A model generated the notes under the pieces. That model had not been told where the DNA came from, ran no database searches, and saw only the letters and a program-made list of their open reading frames with translations. This document shows, piece by piece, positions 9,295-18,055 of a stretch of DNA of 64,000 bases. The number at the start of each line of letters is the position of its first letter. Position 1 is the first letter of the stretch. A program made the translations under genes and the position numbers. The DNA comes from Streptomyces spirodelae. Lineage in GTDB: Bacteria; Actinomycetota; Actinomycetes; Streptomycetales; Streptomycetaceae. Location of the stretch: NCBI RefSeq assembly GCF_017676385.1, contig NZ_JAFFZN010000004.1, forward strand, positions 1-64,000, written 5' to 3'.

Positions 9295-10005
9295 ATGAGG
9301 CGTCTGCCGAGGTGGGGTAGGGGAGCGGCGCTTCTGGTCGTGCTCGTGGTCGCCGGCTGCTCGCCGGAGGGCGAGGACAGTGCGCCGCCCGCGGAGGACA
9401 AGCCACCCGCCTCCAGCCCGGCCGGCGGCGACCGGGTGGCCGGTGAGAAGGGCCTGCCGGGCGTGCCGTCAGCGAGGAAGGCCCGACATCAGCTGTCCGA
9501 ACTGAAAGTGGCGCCGCACGGTTCGATGTCCGGTTACAGCCGGGCCGGATTCCCGCACTGGAGCGCGCAGGGCGACCGCTGCGACACCCGCGAGAAGGTC
9601 CTTTCCCGCTCCGGCACGGACGTCGAGCGCGACGCGGAGTGCCGGGCCGTCTCCGGCCGCTGGACCAGCCTCTACGACGGCGAGAAGGTCACCGACGCCT
9701 CGGAGCTGGACATCGACCACATGGTCCCGCTGGCCAACGCCTGGCGCTCGGGAGCCGACGCCTGGCCGCAGAACAAGCGCGAGGCGTTCGCCAACGACCT
9801 GACTCACCCTCAGCTGCTGGCCGTGACCGCCTCCACCAACCGGACCAAGGGCGACCAGGGGCCGGAGGAGTGGCAGCCGCCGGCCAAATCCTCCTGGTGC
9901 ACCTACGCGCGGGCCTGGACCGCGGTGAAAGCCACCTACGAGCTGACGGCCACCCGGGCCGAGAAGAAAGAGCTCGGCGACATGCTGGACACCTGCGACC
10001 GATGA
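9295..10005 (+). CDS. HNH endonuclease-fold lipoprotein
   Basis: The 236-residue protein has a lipoprotein signal ending in the lipobox VAGC (Cys near 22), so it should be anchored outside the membrane. The C-terminal half carries the ELDIDHMVPLANAW motif and the PQLLAVTASTNRTKGD motif of the HNH family related to DUF1524/GmrSD C-terminal nucleases. Two further Cys pairs may form disulphides. Extracellular nucleases of this kind are common in Streptomyces and may serve DNA scavenging. ATG at 9295 behind GGGAGG. Its stop overlaps the next gene. Confidence 0.85.
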   Translation: MRRLPRWGRGAALLVVLVVAGCSPEGEDSAPPAEDKPPASSPAGGDRVAGEKGLPGVPSARKARHQLSELKVAPHGSMSGYSRAGFPHWSAQGDRCDTREKVLSRSGTDVERDAECRAVSGRWTSLYDGEKVTDASELDIDHMVPLANAWRSGADAWPQNKREAFANDLTHPQLLAVTASTNRTKGDQGPEEWQPPAKSSWCTYARAWTAVKATYELTATRAEKKELGDMLDTCDR

Positions 10006-10316
10006 CGGGCCGCGGCACGCAACCCGACAGCGGCCGCGGGTCCGGCCGCGGCCCGGACCGGTACGAGGACCGGGTCCAGGCCGGGCCGGGCGGCGTGATG
10101 ACCGACGAGGTGGGCGTCATCACCGGCGAGGTGACTGTCGTGACCCGCTCGGCGCCCGGTGGACGCGGGGCGATCGACGTCCAGTACACCGGCGCTGAGG
10201 AGTGGTACACCCTCACCGGCAGCCCCGTACCTCTCCCGCCCGGCGGACTGGCCGCTCTGCACACCCAGGTGGTCGACCTGCTGCGGAGGGGCGGCGCCGC
10301 CCGGACTCCGCGCTGA
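10002..10316 (+). CDS. Small protein coupled to the HNH nuclease gene
   Basis: This frame encodes 104 residues and starts at an ATG that overlaps the HNH stop (ATGA), so translation is coupled. The first 30 residues are Gly/Arg/Asp-rich. The remainder alternates beta strands (DEVGVITGEVTVVTRS, IDVQYTGAEEWYTLTG) and ends in a helix ALHTQVVDLLRRG. There is no signal peptide, so it stays in the cytoplasm while its partner is exported. I do not recognise the family; an inhibitor of the nuclease is one guess. Confidence 0.7.
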   Translation: MTGRGTQPDSGRGSGRGPDRYEDRVQAGPGGVMTDEVGVITGEVTVVTRSAPGGRGAIDVQYTGAEEWYTLTGSPVPLPPGGLAALHTQVVDLLRRGGAARTPR

Positions 10317-10384
10317 GCCGGACCGGCACGCGCTTCAGCGCAGGACGGCGGCGATCCCGGAGGTCGCACCGGGACGGTCCAGGG

Positions 10385-10834
10385 TCACACCAGTGCGGTG
10401 AGGGTGAGCAGGCACAGGGCGAAGGTGAGGACGCTGATGAGCACGCTGACCGTCACACACATGCGGCGCCGCAGAATGGCGTAGGCGGCGTGAAGCTCCG
10501 CTGTGCGCTCTTCGAGAGCGGTCTCGACCAGCCCGTGTGTCCGCCGGGCGAGGGCTCGGCGCTCGCGTACGTAGAGGCGGATGATCTGCTCGCGCTGTGC
10601 GGACGTCAGCCACGGCAGTTCGGCCGTGAAACAGGCGGCGTCCTGCTGGGCGTTGTGTGTCTCGGTCTGCCGGAGGAGGTAGCGCTCCAGCTCCGCGACT
10701 CCACGTGCGGCCTCGCCGGCCGTGTCGGTCCGGTCGGTCCCGTCGGTGCTGCGGGGCCGGTCGCTCTCGACGGAGCGGCTCGGCGGTTGCGGGCCGGGCG
10801 ACGGCTTCTGTCCGCCCTTGCGCTCACTGTTCAC
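10385..10834 (-). CDS. Small C-terminally anchored membrane protein downstream of ctaD
   Basis: The 149-residue protein has an N-terminal polar, probably disordered 50 residues. A helical charged middle follows ([18 protein letters not shown], then [19 protein letters not shown]), then a single membrane helix at the C-terminus ([19 protein letters not shown]). The GTG at 10834 lies inside the end of ctaD (11-nt overlap) behind a GGGGAGG site, which argues for joint expression with the oxidase subunit. The function is unknown; an assembly factor or small accessory subunit is possible. Confidence 0.75.
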   Translation of the reverse strand: MNSERKGGQKPSPGPQPPSRSVESDRPRSTDGTDRTDTAGEAARGVAELERYLLRQTETHNAQQDAACFTAELPWLTSAQREQIIRLYVRERRALARRTHGLVETALEERTAELHAAYAILRRRMCVTVSVLISVLTFALCLLTLTALV

Positions 10835-12581
10835 CCTGCCTCCCCTCCTGTCCTCCCCAAGGGCCGGCCACTCCTTCTCCGGCTTCGACGACGTCGCGGC
10901 GATCGATGTTCTCGATCTGGTCGATCTCCGAGGTCTCGGGATGGTGGAGGTCGAAGGCGGGGGACTCGGAACGGATTCTGGGCAGGGCGAGGAAATTGTG
11001 CCGGGGCGGAGGGCAGGAGGTGGCCCATTCCAACGAGCGGCCGAAGCCCCACGGGTCGTCGACGGTGACCTTCTCGCCGTACTTCGTGGTCTTCCAGACA
11101 TTGTAGAGGAACGGGAAGGTGGACAGCCCCAGGAGGAAGGCGCCGATGCTGGAGACGGTGTTGAGAGCGGTGAAGCCGTCGGCGGCCAGATAGTCGGCGT
11201 ATCTGCGAGGCATGCCTTCGGCGCCGAGCCAGTGCTGGACCAGGAACGTGGTGTGGAATCCGACGAACAGGGTCCAGAAGTGGATTTTGCCGAGGCGTTC
11301 GTCGAGCATGCGGCCGGTGAATTTCGGCCACCAGAAGTGGAAACCGCCGAACATCGCGAACACCACCGTCCCGAACAGGACGTAGTGGAAGTGGGCCACG
11401 ACGAAGTAGCTGTCCGTGACGTGGAAGTCGAGCGGGGGCGAGGCCAGGAGAACGCCGGTCAGTCCGCCGAACAAGAAGGTGACCAGAAACCCGACGGCCC
11501 ACAGCATCGGGGTCTCGAAGGAGAGCGAACTCTTCCACATGGTGCCGATCCAGTTGAAGAACTTCACCCCGGTGGGCACCGCGATCAGGAAGGACATGAA
11601 GGAGAAGAAGGGCAGCAGGACTGCGCCGGTGGGGAACATGTGGTGCGCCCAGACGGTGACCGAGAGCCCGGCGATGGCGATGGTGGCACCGATGAGTCCG
11701 ACATAGCCGAAGATCGGCTTGCGGGCGAAGACGGGGATGATCTCGGTGATCACGCCGAAGAAGGGCAGGGCGACGATATAGACCTCGGGATGGCCGAAGA
11801 ACCAGAAGAGGTGCTGCCACAGCAGCGGGCCGCCGTTGGCGGCGTCGTAGATGTGGGCGCCGAACTTCCGGTCGGCCTCGAGCGCGAAGAGCGAGGCCGC
11901 GAGCACAGGGAAGGCCATGATGACCAGCACGCTGGTCAGCAGCACATTCCAGCTGAAGATGGGCATGCGGAACATCGTCATTCCGGGCGCCCGCATGCAC
12001 ACGATGGTGGCCATGAAATTGACCGCTCCGAGGATGGTGCCGAAGCCCGACATGGCGAGCCCCATCACCCACAGATCGCCGCCCAGGCCGGGCGATCTGA
12101 CCTCGGCCGACAGCGGCGTGTAGGCGAACCAGCCGAAGTCCGCCGCGCCCTGAGGGGTGAGGAATCCCGCCACGGCGATGAGCGAGCCGAACAGGAACAG
12201 CCAGTACGAGAGCATGTTCAGCCGCGGAAAGGCCACGTCCGGTGAGCCGATCTGCAACGGCATGATCGCGTTGGCGAAACCGGCGAACAGCGGGGTGGCG
12301 AACATCAGCATCATGATCGTGCCGTGCATGGTGAACGCCTGGTTGTACTGCTCGTTCGACAGCAGTTGCAGACCGGGCCGGGCCAGCTCGATCCGCATGC
12401 CGAGCGCGAGCAGGCCGCCGAGCAGAAAGAAGACGAAGGCCGTGCTCATGTACAGGGAGCCGATCTTCTTGTGATCGGTGGTGCTCATCCAGGCCACGAC
12501 GATCGATCCCCGTGCGTGTCCGGCTCTGCCCGTCTTCCCGGACGACTCCTCGCCCGCGGGCCGATCAGTGGTTACCGCCAC
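10824..12581 (-). CDS. ctaD: Cytochrome c oxidase subunit I (solitary paralogue)
   Basis: This 585-residue protein is heme-copper oxidase subunit I of the aa3 type with twelve membrane helices. The heme a ligand region [20 protein letters not shown], the CuB/His-Tyr segment [14 protein letters not shown] and the CuB histidines VWAHHMF are intact. So are the heme ligands in [13 protein letters not shown]. No subunit II or III gene is nearby, so this looks like an extra copy outside the usual ctaCDFE locus. It may use the housekeeping partners or serve a particular growth stage. GTG start at 12581. The small gene downstream overlaps its stop. Confidence 0.93.
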   Translation of the reverse strand: MAVTTDRPAGEESSGKTGRAGHARGSIVVAWMSTTDHKKIGSLYMSTAFVFFLLGGLLALGMRIELARPGLQLLSNEQYNQAFTMHGTIMMLMFATPLFAGFANAIMPLQIGSPDVAFPRLNMLSYWLFLFGSLIAVAGFLTPQGAADFGWFAYTPLSAEVRSPGLGGDLWVMGLAMSGFGTILGAVNFMATIVCMRAPGMTMFRMPIFSWNVLLTSVLVIMAFPVLAASLFALEADRKFGAHIYDAANGGPLLWQHLFWFFGHPEVYIVALPFFGVITEIIPVFARKPIFGYVGLIGATIAIAGLSVTVWAHHMFPTGAVLLPFFSFMSFLIAVPTGVKFFNWIGTMWKSSLSFETPMLWAVGFLVTFLFGGLTGVLLASPPLDFHVTDSYFVVAHFHYVLFGTVVFAMFGGFHFWWPKFTGRMLDERLGKIHFWTLFVGFHTTFLVQHWLGAEGMPRRYADYLAADGFTALNTVSSIGAFLLGLSTFPFLYNVWKTTKYGEKVTVDDPWGFGRSLEWATSCPPPRHNFLALPRIRSESPAFDLHHPETSEIDQIENIDRRDVVEAGEGVAGPWGGQEGRQGEQ

Positions 12582-12779
12582 CCCGATGTCCTTTCCGCTG
12601 TCCGGCTGTCACGCAGCCGCCACCTGACGAAGCACAACTGCACCAGAGCCGACGGCGAAGAAAGCGCAGCACACACAAATCAAGAGGGCGGGGCGGAATG
12701 ATTCCCGCTATGGCGGAACAATCGGACTGGTCGACCCGCCGTCGGGCCACGAGGGCCAGGTCACGGCCCGCCCGGCGCT

Positions 12780-12955
12780 GTGGTCGTGACCGAGGGCGAC
12801 AGGCCGCAGGGCCTGGTGACCGGCCGCGACCTGGTCATCCGGGGCCTCGCCGAGGGCGGTGACGTGGTGGCGTCGTCTCGCTGGGCGATGTGGCCGACCT
12901 CGAGGACCCGCATTCGGTGCCCGGCGGGATCAGCGCCGAGGCGCCCAACACCTGA
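12780..12955 (+). pseudogene. Remnant of a CBS-domain protein
   Basis: Two frames hold pieces of one CBS-domain protein. From 12780 the reading is VVVTEGDRPQGLVTGRDLVI, the typical CBS strand-helix with its G-x-x-T-x-R-D core. From 12881, in another frame, the reading LGDVADLEDPHSVPGGISAE continues to a stop at 12953-12955, like the C-terminal tail of Streptomyces CBS proteins. Most of the gene, including the first CBS repeat, is missing and the frame is broken. No start codon or ribosome site serves it. Confidence 0.55.
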
Positions 12956-12973
12956 GGAGTCGGGCGCCCGCGC

Positions 12974-13177
12974 TCACAGCGGCCGGATGTTCTCGGCCTG
13001 GAGCCCCTTCTGCCCCTGCGTGACATCGAATTCGACCTGCTGGCCCTCGGTGAGCTCCCGGTAGCCGGGGACGTCGATATTGGTCTGATGGGCGAACACA
13101 TCCGGCCCGCCCTCGTCCTGCTCGATGAACCCGTAGCCCTTTTCCGAGTCGAACCATTTCACTTTTCCGGTGGTCAT
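12974..13177 (-). CDS. Cold-shock protein, CspA family
   Basis: This 67-residue single cold-shock domain has both RNA-binding motifs intact: RNP1 KGYGFIE and RNP2 DVFAH. It is the normal length of the family and should bind single-stranded RNA and DNA as an RNA chaperone. ATG at 13177 with AAAGGAAAC upstream. The leader reaches into the 550-bp gap shared with the LacI gene. Confidence 0.95.
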   Translation of the reverse strand: MTTGKVKWFDSEKGYGFIEQDEGGPDVFAHQTNIDVPGYRELTEGQQVEFDVTQGQKGLQAENIRPL

Positions 13178-13728
13178 CTCGTTTCCTTTCTCTCTTCCTT
13201 CCGGAGCGGCTGCCGTTTCCCGCTGCGCACCGGAGCGGGGGCGGCGTGAGCTCGGCAGGGTGGCCGACCAGCGGCACCTGGGACCTGCACATGTCGTCGT
13301 GCGGCCGGCCGTGTGCGTCTCAGGTGCCCCGCCGGTGCTCGGTCACTTCTCACCGCGCCCGAGGGAGCGGAGAGCGCCTCGCTGTCGGTTCCGGGCGCGG
13401 GCGACTCCTCCCGCGGCCGCAGCCGCAGCCGGCACAGGGCGATGGCCTCATACAAGCGAGGTACCCCGCCACCACGTCGGCTGCAGGTCCGAGCCTCCAT
13501 ATGCACACAAGTGGCGCAGTTCGACTTCCCGACCGCCTGTCGCCCGCCACTCGCCGAAGCACTTCGATACGGATTGGTATCGTGACGCACGGTGTGTCGA
13601 GCAGGCCAGGAGCCGGGGTCGGGATCGTCGGCCCTGACCACTCACCAGCCCCCCGGCCGGGACAGTGCCGGTTCGCGGCGGCGTCGGTTGTCGTCGGGCG
13701 TGGGTGGGGCGTGAGGGAGGATGCGGGG
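13178..13728. other. Divergent intergenic region of csp and lacI-family genes
   Basis: This 551-bp region carries the csp leader and the promoter of the LacI-type gene. It contains the palindrome at 13555-13566 and an overlapping inverted repeat CGATAC-N6-GTATCG (13565-13582). I see no coding features in it. Confidence 0.5.
13555..13566. promoter_or_regulatory. Putative LacI-family operator, regulator side
   Basis: The palindrome CGAAGCACTTCG lies 160 bp before the LacI-type gene. The same palindrome with the centre TG instead of CA occurs upstream of the trehalose-phosphatase/GH15 gene at 14808-14819. Symmetric sites of this size suit a LacI-family dimer and suggest autoregulation. Confidence 0.45.
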
Positions 13729-14724
13729 ATGAGCCGGGCCACTATCTACGACGTCGCCGAGCGGGCCGGGGTCAGCATCTCGACGGTCTCGCTGGCGTTG
13801 AACGCTCCGTCGAAGGTGCGCCCTGCGACCTTGGGCCGGATCATGACGGCCGTCGACGAGCTGGGGTTCGTGCCGCGCGCCGAGGCGGCGTCCCGGGCGC
13901 GGAAGCGCGTGGGACGGATCGGGGTGATGGCGCCGTTCACCACGTATCCGACGTTCGCCCGGCGGCTGGAGGGGGTGCTGGAGGCGGTCGAGGGGCTGGA
14001 CTTCGAGGTGGTGGTCTACGACGAGGTCTCGGCTGCCGCTGCGGCGCCTGTGCTGGCAGGTCTGCCGCTGACCCGGCGGCTGGACGGGCTGATCGTGATG
14101 TCGTTGCCGCTGGTCGGCGAGGTGGCTGACCGGTTGCGTAGCCGGGGGCTGCCGACGGTGCTGGTGGAGTTGGCGCGGGCCGACTTCAGCAGTGTGGAGA
14201 TCGATGACGCGGCCGGGGGGCGGCTGGTCGCGCGGCGGCTGGTGGACGCTGGACACACCCGGTTCGGTTTCGTGGGCGAGGTCCAGGCGTCGGCGGAGTT
14301 CGCCTCGCAGTGCAAAGAGCGGCTGGGCGGCTTCCGTGCCGGACTGGGCGAGGCCGGGCTGAAGCTGCCGGACGAGGGGGTGCGGCTGGTCGAGCACAGC
14401 GTGGAGGCCGCTGCGCAGGCTGCCGGGGAGCTGCTGGCGTCCGGGCAGCCGCCCACGGCCGTCTTCGCCCACGACGACTGTCTGGCGGCCGGTGTGCTGC
14501 GGGCCGCACGTGAGCGCGGGCTGCGTGTCCCCGGAGACCTGGCCGTTGTGGGATTCGACGACGGAGACTTCGCCGAGGCGCTGGATCTGACCACTGTCCG
14601 GCAGCCGTTCCGGGAGTCGGGCCGACTGGCGGCCCAGATACTCCTCGACCGCATCCGCGAACCCGACCGCCCCATCCAGCACACCCGCCTCGAACTCTCC
14701 TACGTCTCGCGCGCCACCGCCTGA
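13729..14724 (+). CDS. LacI-family transcription regulator
   Basis: This 331-residue LacI/GalR regulator has an N-terminal helix-turn-helix (ATIYDVAERAGVSISTVSLA, residues 4-23) and hinge helix (EAASRARKRVGRIGV). The periplasmic-binding-protein-like effector domain reads VFAHDDCLAAGVLRAARERG and VVGFDDGDFAEAL. The gene directly downstream acts on trehalose-6-phosphate and alpha-glucosides, so a sugar or sugar-phosphate effector is likely. ATG at 13729 chosen for the GGAGG 8 nt upstream; a GTG 18 nt earlier is also in frame. Confidence 0.93.
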   Translation: MSRATIYDVAERAGVSISTVSLALNAPSKVRPATLGRIMTAVDELGFVPRAEAASRARKRVGRIGVMAPFTTYPTFARRLEGVLEAVEGLDFEVVVYDEVSAAAAAPVLAGLPLTRRLDGLIVMSLPLVGEVADRLRSRGLPTVLVELARADFSSVEIDDAAGGRLVARRLVDAGHTRFGFVGEVQASAEFASQCKERLGGFRAGLGEAGLKLPDEGVRLVEHSVEAAAQAAGELLASGQPPTAVFAHDDCLAAGVLRAARERGLRVPGDLAVVGFDDGDFAEALDLTTVRQPFRESGRLAAQILLDRIREPDRPIQHTRLELSYVSRATA

Positions 14725-14791
14725 CCCGCGACTACCGCGCGACCCCCGAGCCCCGCCGCTCACCGGCCAGCTCACCGGCCGACTCCGCGTG

Positions 14792-14820
14792 CTTTCGAAG
14801 GGCCTTTCGAAGTGCTTCGA
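14792..14820. promoter_or_regulatory. Clustered operator-like palindromes before the OtsB-GH15 gene
   Basis: Three TTCGA cores lie in 29 bp. CTTTCGAAG occurs twice in direct order and is followed by the palindrome CGAAGTGCTTCG at 14808-14819, which matches the site before the LacI gene. They end 9 bp before a -35 element, a position fit for repression. Confidence 0.55.
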
Positions 14821-14828
14821 TCAAAGTG

Positions 14829-14858
14829 TTGACGACGCTGCCGGGTCCCTCCTAGCCT
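14829..14858 (+). promoter_or_regulatory. Candidate promoter of the OtsB-GH15 gene
   Basis: TTGACG at 14829-14834 and TAGCCT at 14853-14858 are separated by 18 bp, a good fit to the main-sigma consensus of Streptomyces. The predicted transcript would have a 300-nt leader before the chosen start codon. Confidence 0.5.
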
Positions 14859-15146
14859 TCGGTGCGTGACATTGCAGCCGCCGACCGGGAGCACCAACTG
14901 TGCTCGGCACAACGGCCGTTCGGGGACCCCGGAGAGCGGGCGTCCGCAGGCGGTCGGCACCTTCGGCGACGCCGGCGAAGACCCCCTGATTCCGGTCCTT
15001 GAGACACGCGCTCCGGCGGCACTGCTCCTCCCTATGCTCGGGTCGGACGTTCCGCGAGTACGCCTGCGGCTCCTTCGACGTCTCTGGCACCGGCGCCGGG
15101 ACAGTCGGCGGCTGCCACCCCCACCGCGACGGATATCGTGCGCCGG

Positions 15147-15182
15147 ATGAAACCGGTCACCGCTCGATGAAACCGGTCACCG
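15147..15182 (+). repeat. Duplicated start region making a 7-codon upstream frame
   Basis: The 16-mer ATGAAACCGGTCACCG occurs at 15147-15162 and again at 15167-15182, a 20-bp periodic duplication. The first copy opens a frame of seven codons (MKPVTAR) whose TGA overlaps the ATG of the main gene (ATGA). The upstream mini-frame could couple translation to the main gene, or it is only a recent duplication. Confidence 0.6.
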
Positions 15183-17857
15183 AGGTGCTGGACGCGCCCC
15201 GACCGGACGGGGCCGCCACGGCCCCCGAGCCCCCACCGCTGTTCTTCCTGCCTGTTCTGTCACTACACAAGTTGGAGAGTGAGGCGTTGACCGCCGAGGC
15301 CCTGCCCGCCGAGTTGCGGCGTGCTCTGGTGCAGCTTGCCCGTGTTCCGCGCTTGCTGGTCGCCAGTGATTACGACGGTACTTTCGCGCCGATCGTGCCC
15401 GATCCGGCCCAGGCCAGGCCGGTTCCCGAGTCGGTGCACGCGCTGCGTTCGCTGGCGGGACTGCCCGCGACGACGGCTGCACTGATCTCCGGTCGGGCAC
15501 TGCGTGACCTGGCGACCCTGTCGCGGCTGCCCTCGGAGGTGCATCTGGTGGGCAGCCACGGTTCGGAGTTCGATGTGGGTTTCGTGCATCAGCTCGAACC
15601 GGAGGCGGCAAGGCTGCGAGCCGAGCTGCAGACCGCACTGGAAGAGGTGGCGGCGCGGGCGGCCGGGGTGACGCTGGAGTCCAAGCCGGCCGGCGTCGCG
15701 GTGCATCTGCGGCGCGCCGAGGCCGAGGCGGCCCAGTGGGCGCTGGAGGCGGTCCGATCGGGCCCCGCCACCTGGGAGGGCATACACGTCACCGAGGGCA
15801 AGGCCGTCATCGAACTGTCGGTGATCGCGACCGACAAGGGCAACGCGCTGGAGGCACTGAGGCACGAGGTGGGCGCGAGTGCGGCCGTCTACTTCGGTGA
15901 CGACACCACGGACGAGCGTGCCTTCGCCCGCCTGCAGGGCCCGGACGTCGGTATCAAGGTCGGTGAGGGCGAGACCCTGGCCGGCTACCGGATCGCCGAC
16001 GCCACCGAGGTGGCGACCGCGCTGGCGTTCCTGCTGGAGGAGCGGCGCGCCTGGCTGTACGGGCAGCACAGCCCGCCGATCGAGCGGCTGACGATGCTCT
16101 CCAACGAGAACACCGTCGCGCTGCTGACCCCGGACGCGCGGCTGTCCTGGATGTGCCACCCGGGCCCGGACGCGGGCGCGGTCTTCGCCGACCTGCTGGG
16201 CGGCCCCGGAGCCGGCCACTTCTCCGTCCGGCCCCACCGTCGCGCGGGCGGCGGGGCCGGCGCCGCGGGCGCGGGGCCGCGCAGCCCGCTCCCCCTGGGG
16301 CAGCGCTATGTGCCGGGGACCATGACGGTCGAGACCCGCTGGTCGCGGCTGCTGGTGACCGACTACCTGGAGCACGGGCTGCCCGCGCACCGTACTCAGG
16401 TGGTCCGGGTGCTGACCGGGAGCACGGCCGCAGAGGTGGAGTTCGCTCCCCGTCCGGAGTTCGGCCAGGTACCGGTCCGGCTGGTGGCCGAGGGCGAGGG
16501 GCTGCGGGTGCTGGGCACCGCCGAGCCGATGGTGCTGCGCTCGCCCGGAGTCCGCTGGGAGGTCACCTCCGACGGCGTGAACGAGACCGCCCGTGCGGTC
16601 GTCGACCTGGTCGAGGGGGAGCCGGTGGTACTGGAGCTGCGCTGCGGCACCGACGACCTGACGGCCGCTCCCGCCCCGGAACCGGAGCGCCGCGAGACGG
16701 CCGAGCGGTACTGGTCGGAGTGGGTGAGCAAGCTGACCCTGCCCGCCGTCGAGCAAGAGCTGGTGGCCCGCTCCGCGCTGACCCTGCGGGGCCTGTGCGA
16801 CTCCGAGACCGGCGGCATCATGGCCGCTGCCACCACCTCGCTGCCCGAGGAGATCGGCGGCGTACGCAACTGGGACTACCGCTACTGCTGGGTACGGGAC
16901 GGGTCGATGACAGCGCAGGCGCTGGTCACCCTCGGTTCGACCGGCGAGGCCGAGGCGTTTCTGGACTGGCTGCACCGGGTGCTTGACAGCCTGCCAGGAC
17001 CCGAGCGGCTGCACCCCCTCTACACCCTCCAGGGCACAGGTCTGGGCCCCGAGGCCGTCATCGACGGCCTGCCCGGGTACGCCGGCTCGCGCCCCGTGCG
17101 GGTGGGCAACCTGGCCGACCAGCAGGTCCAGCTCGATGTGTTCGGCCCCGTCGTGGAGCTGATCGCGCACCTGGCGCAGGCCACCGGCCATATCCGCGAC
17201 CGGGACTGGGAGCTGGTCGAGTCCATGGCCGCCGCCGTCTCGCGCCGCTGGGACGAGCCCGACCACGGCATCTGGGAGGAGCGCGACGCTCCCCGCCACC
17301 ACGTCTACTCCAAGGTCATGTGCTGGGTGACGCTCGACCGTGCGGTCGAGCTCGCCGCCGTCTACGACCGCAGGGCCGACCCGTCCTGGGCGCCCCTGCG
17401 CGACCGTATCGCCCAGGACGTCCTGGAGAAGGGCTGGAACCCCAAGGTCCAGTCCTTCACCACCGCCTACGACGGGCTCGACCTGGACGCGGCCTCCCTC
17501 CACGTGGGGCTCTCCGGCCTCATCGATCCCACCGACGAGCGCTTCACCGCCACCGTCACCGCCATCGAGGCCGAGCTGCGCAGCGGCTCGACCGTCTACC
17601 GATACCGCCGTGACGACGGTCTGCCCGGCGACGAAGGCGGCTTCCACCTGTGTGCCGCCTGGCTCATCGAGGCGTATCTGCTCACCGGGCGCCGTACCGA
17701 AGCCGCCGAACTGTTCCAGCAGATCGTCGACACGGCAGGCCCCACCGGGCTCCTGTCCGAGGAGTACGACCCCATCGCCGAGCGCTCCCTGGGCAATCAC
17801 CCCCAGGCGTACTCGCACCTGGGCCTCATCCGCTGCGCCCAGCTGCTCGCGCGCTGA
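15167..17857 (+). CDS. Trehalose-6-phosphate phosphatase fused to a GH15 trehalase/glucoamylase-like domain
   Basis: The 896-residue protein joins two enzymes. Residues 50-290 are an OtsB-type HAD phosphatase with the nucleophile motif DYDGT at 68-72, Ser/Gly motif LISGR near 107-111 and metal motif FGDDTTDE at 243-250. Residues 305-890 are a GH15 domain (NWDYRYCW, GIWE with the likely general acid, SKVMCWVTLDRAV, and LLSEEYDP with the likely base), close to actinobacterial GH15 trehalases. The fusion could turn trehalose-6-phosphate into trehalose and then glucose in one polypeptide. No signal peptide is visible. The start at 15167 is uncertain because no ribosome site precedes it. Confidence 0.85.
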   Translation: MKPVTEVLDAPRPDGAATAPEPPPLFFLPVLSLHKLESEALTAEALPAELRRALVQLARVPRLLVASDYDGTFAPIVPDPAQARPVPESVHALRSLAGLPATTAALISGRALRDLATLSRLPSEVHLVGSHGSEFDVGFVHQLEPEAARLRAELQTALEEVAARAAGVTLESKPAGVAVHLRRAEAEAAQWALEAVRSGPATWEGIHVTEGKAVIELSVIATDKGNALEALRHEVGASAAVYFGDDTTDERAFARLQGPDVGIKVGEGETLAGYRIADATEVATALAFLLEERRAWLYGQHSPPIERLTMLSNENTVALLTPDARLSWMCHPGPDAGAVFADLLGGPGAGHFSVRPHRRAGGGAGAAGAGPRSPLPLGQRYVPGTMTVETRWSRLLVTDYLEHGLPAHRTQVVRVLTGSTAAEVEFAPRPEFGQVPVRLVAEGEGLRVLGTAEPMVLRSPGVRWEVTSDGVNETARAVVDLVEGEPVVLELRCGTDDLTAAPAPEPERRETAERYWSEWVSKLTLPAVEQELVARSALTLRGLCDSETGGIMAAATTSLPEEIGGVRNWDYRYCWVRDGSMTAQALVTLGSTGEAEAFLDWLHRVLDSLPGPERLHPLYTLQGTGLGPEAVIDGLPGYAGSRPVRVGNLADQQVQLDVFGPVVELIAHLAQATGHIRDRDWELVESMAAAVSRRWDEPDHGIWEERDAPRHHVYSKVMCWVTLDRAVELAAVYDRRADPSWAPLRDRIAQDVLEKGWNPKVQSFTTAYDGLDLDAASLHVGLSGLIDPTDERFTATVTAIEAELRSGSTVYRYRRDDGLPGDEGGFHLCAAWLIEAYLLTGRRTEAAELFQQIVDTAGPTGLLSEEYDPIAERSLGNHPQAYSHLGLIRCAQLLAR

Positions 17858-17889
17858 GCACACCGGTAACGCTGAGCAAACCGGAACAC

Positions 17890-17937
17890 GGAAAAACGAC
17901 GGTGCCGAGGCCGCCCGGCCTCGGCACCGTCGTCTTT
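17890..17937. terminator. Strong bidirectional terminator
   Basis: A perfect 16-bp stem (17897-17912 with 17917-17932) with a GCCC loop is flanked by an A run on the left and a T-rich run on the right. This is a textbook intrinsic terminator. It closes the OtsB-GH15 transcript and isolates the next gene. Confidence 0.9.
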
Positions 17938-18055
17938 CCGCCGGTCGCACGGCTTCCGCAAGGACCGACCCCCGGAGGGAGTCACTGGCCCGGCGCGGTC
18001 TGCCCGGTGCTCGTAGACTGGAGGCAGGAAGGAAGCCCGCAGAAGGGCTCTGCCC

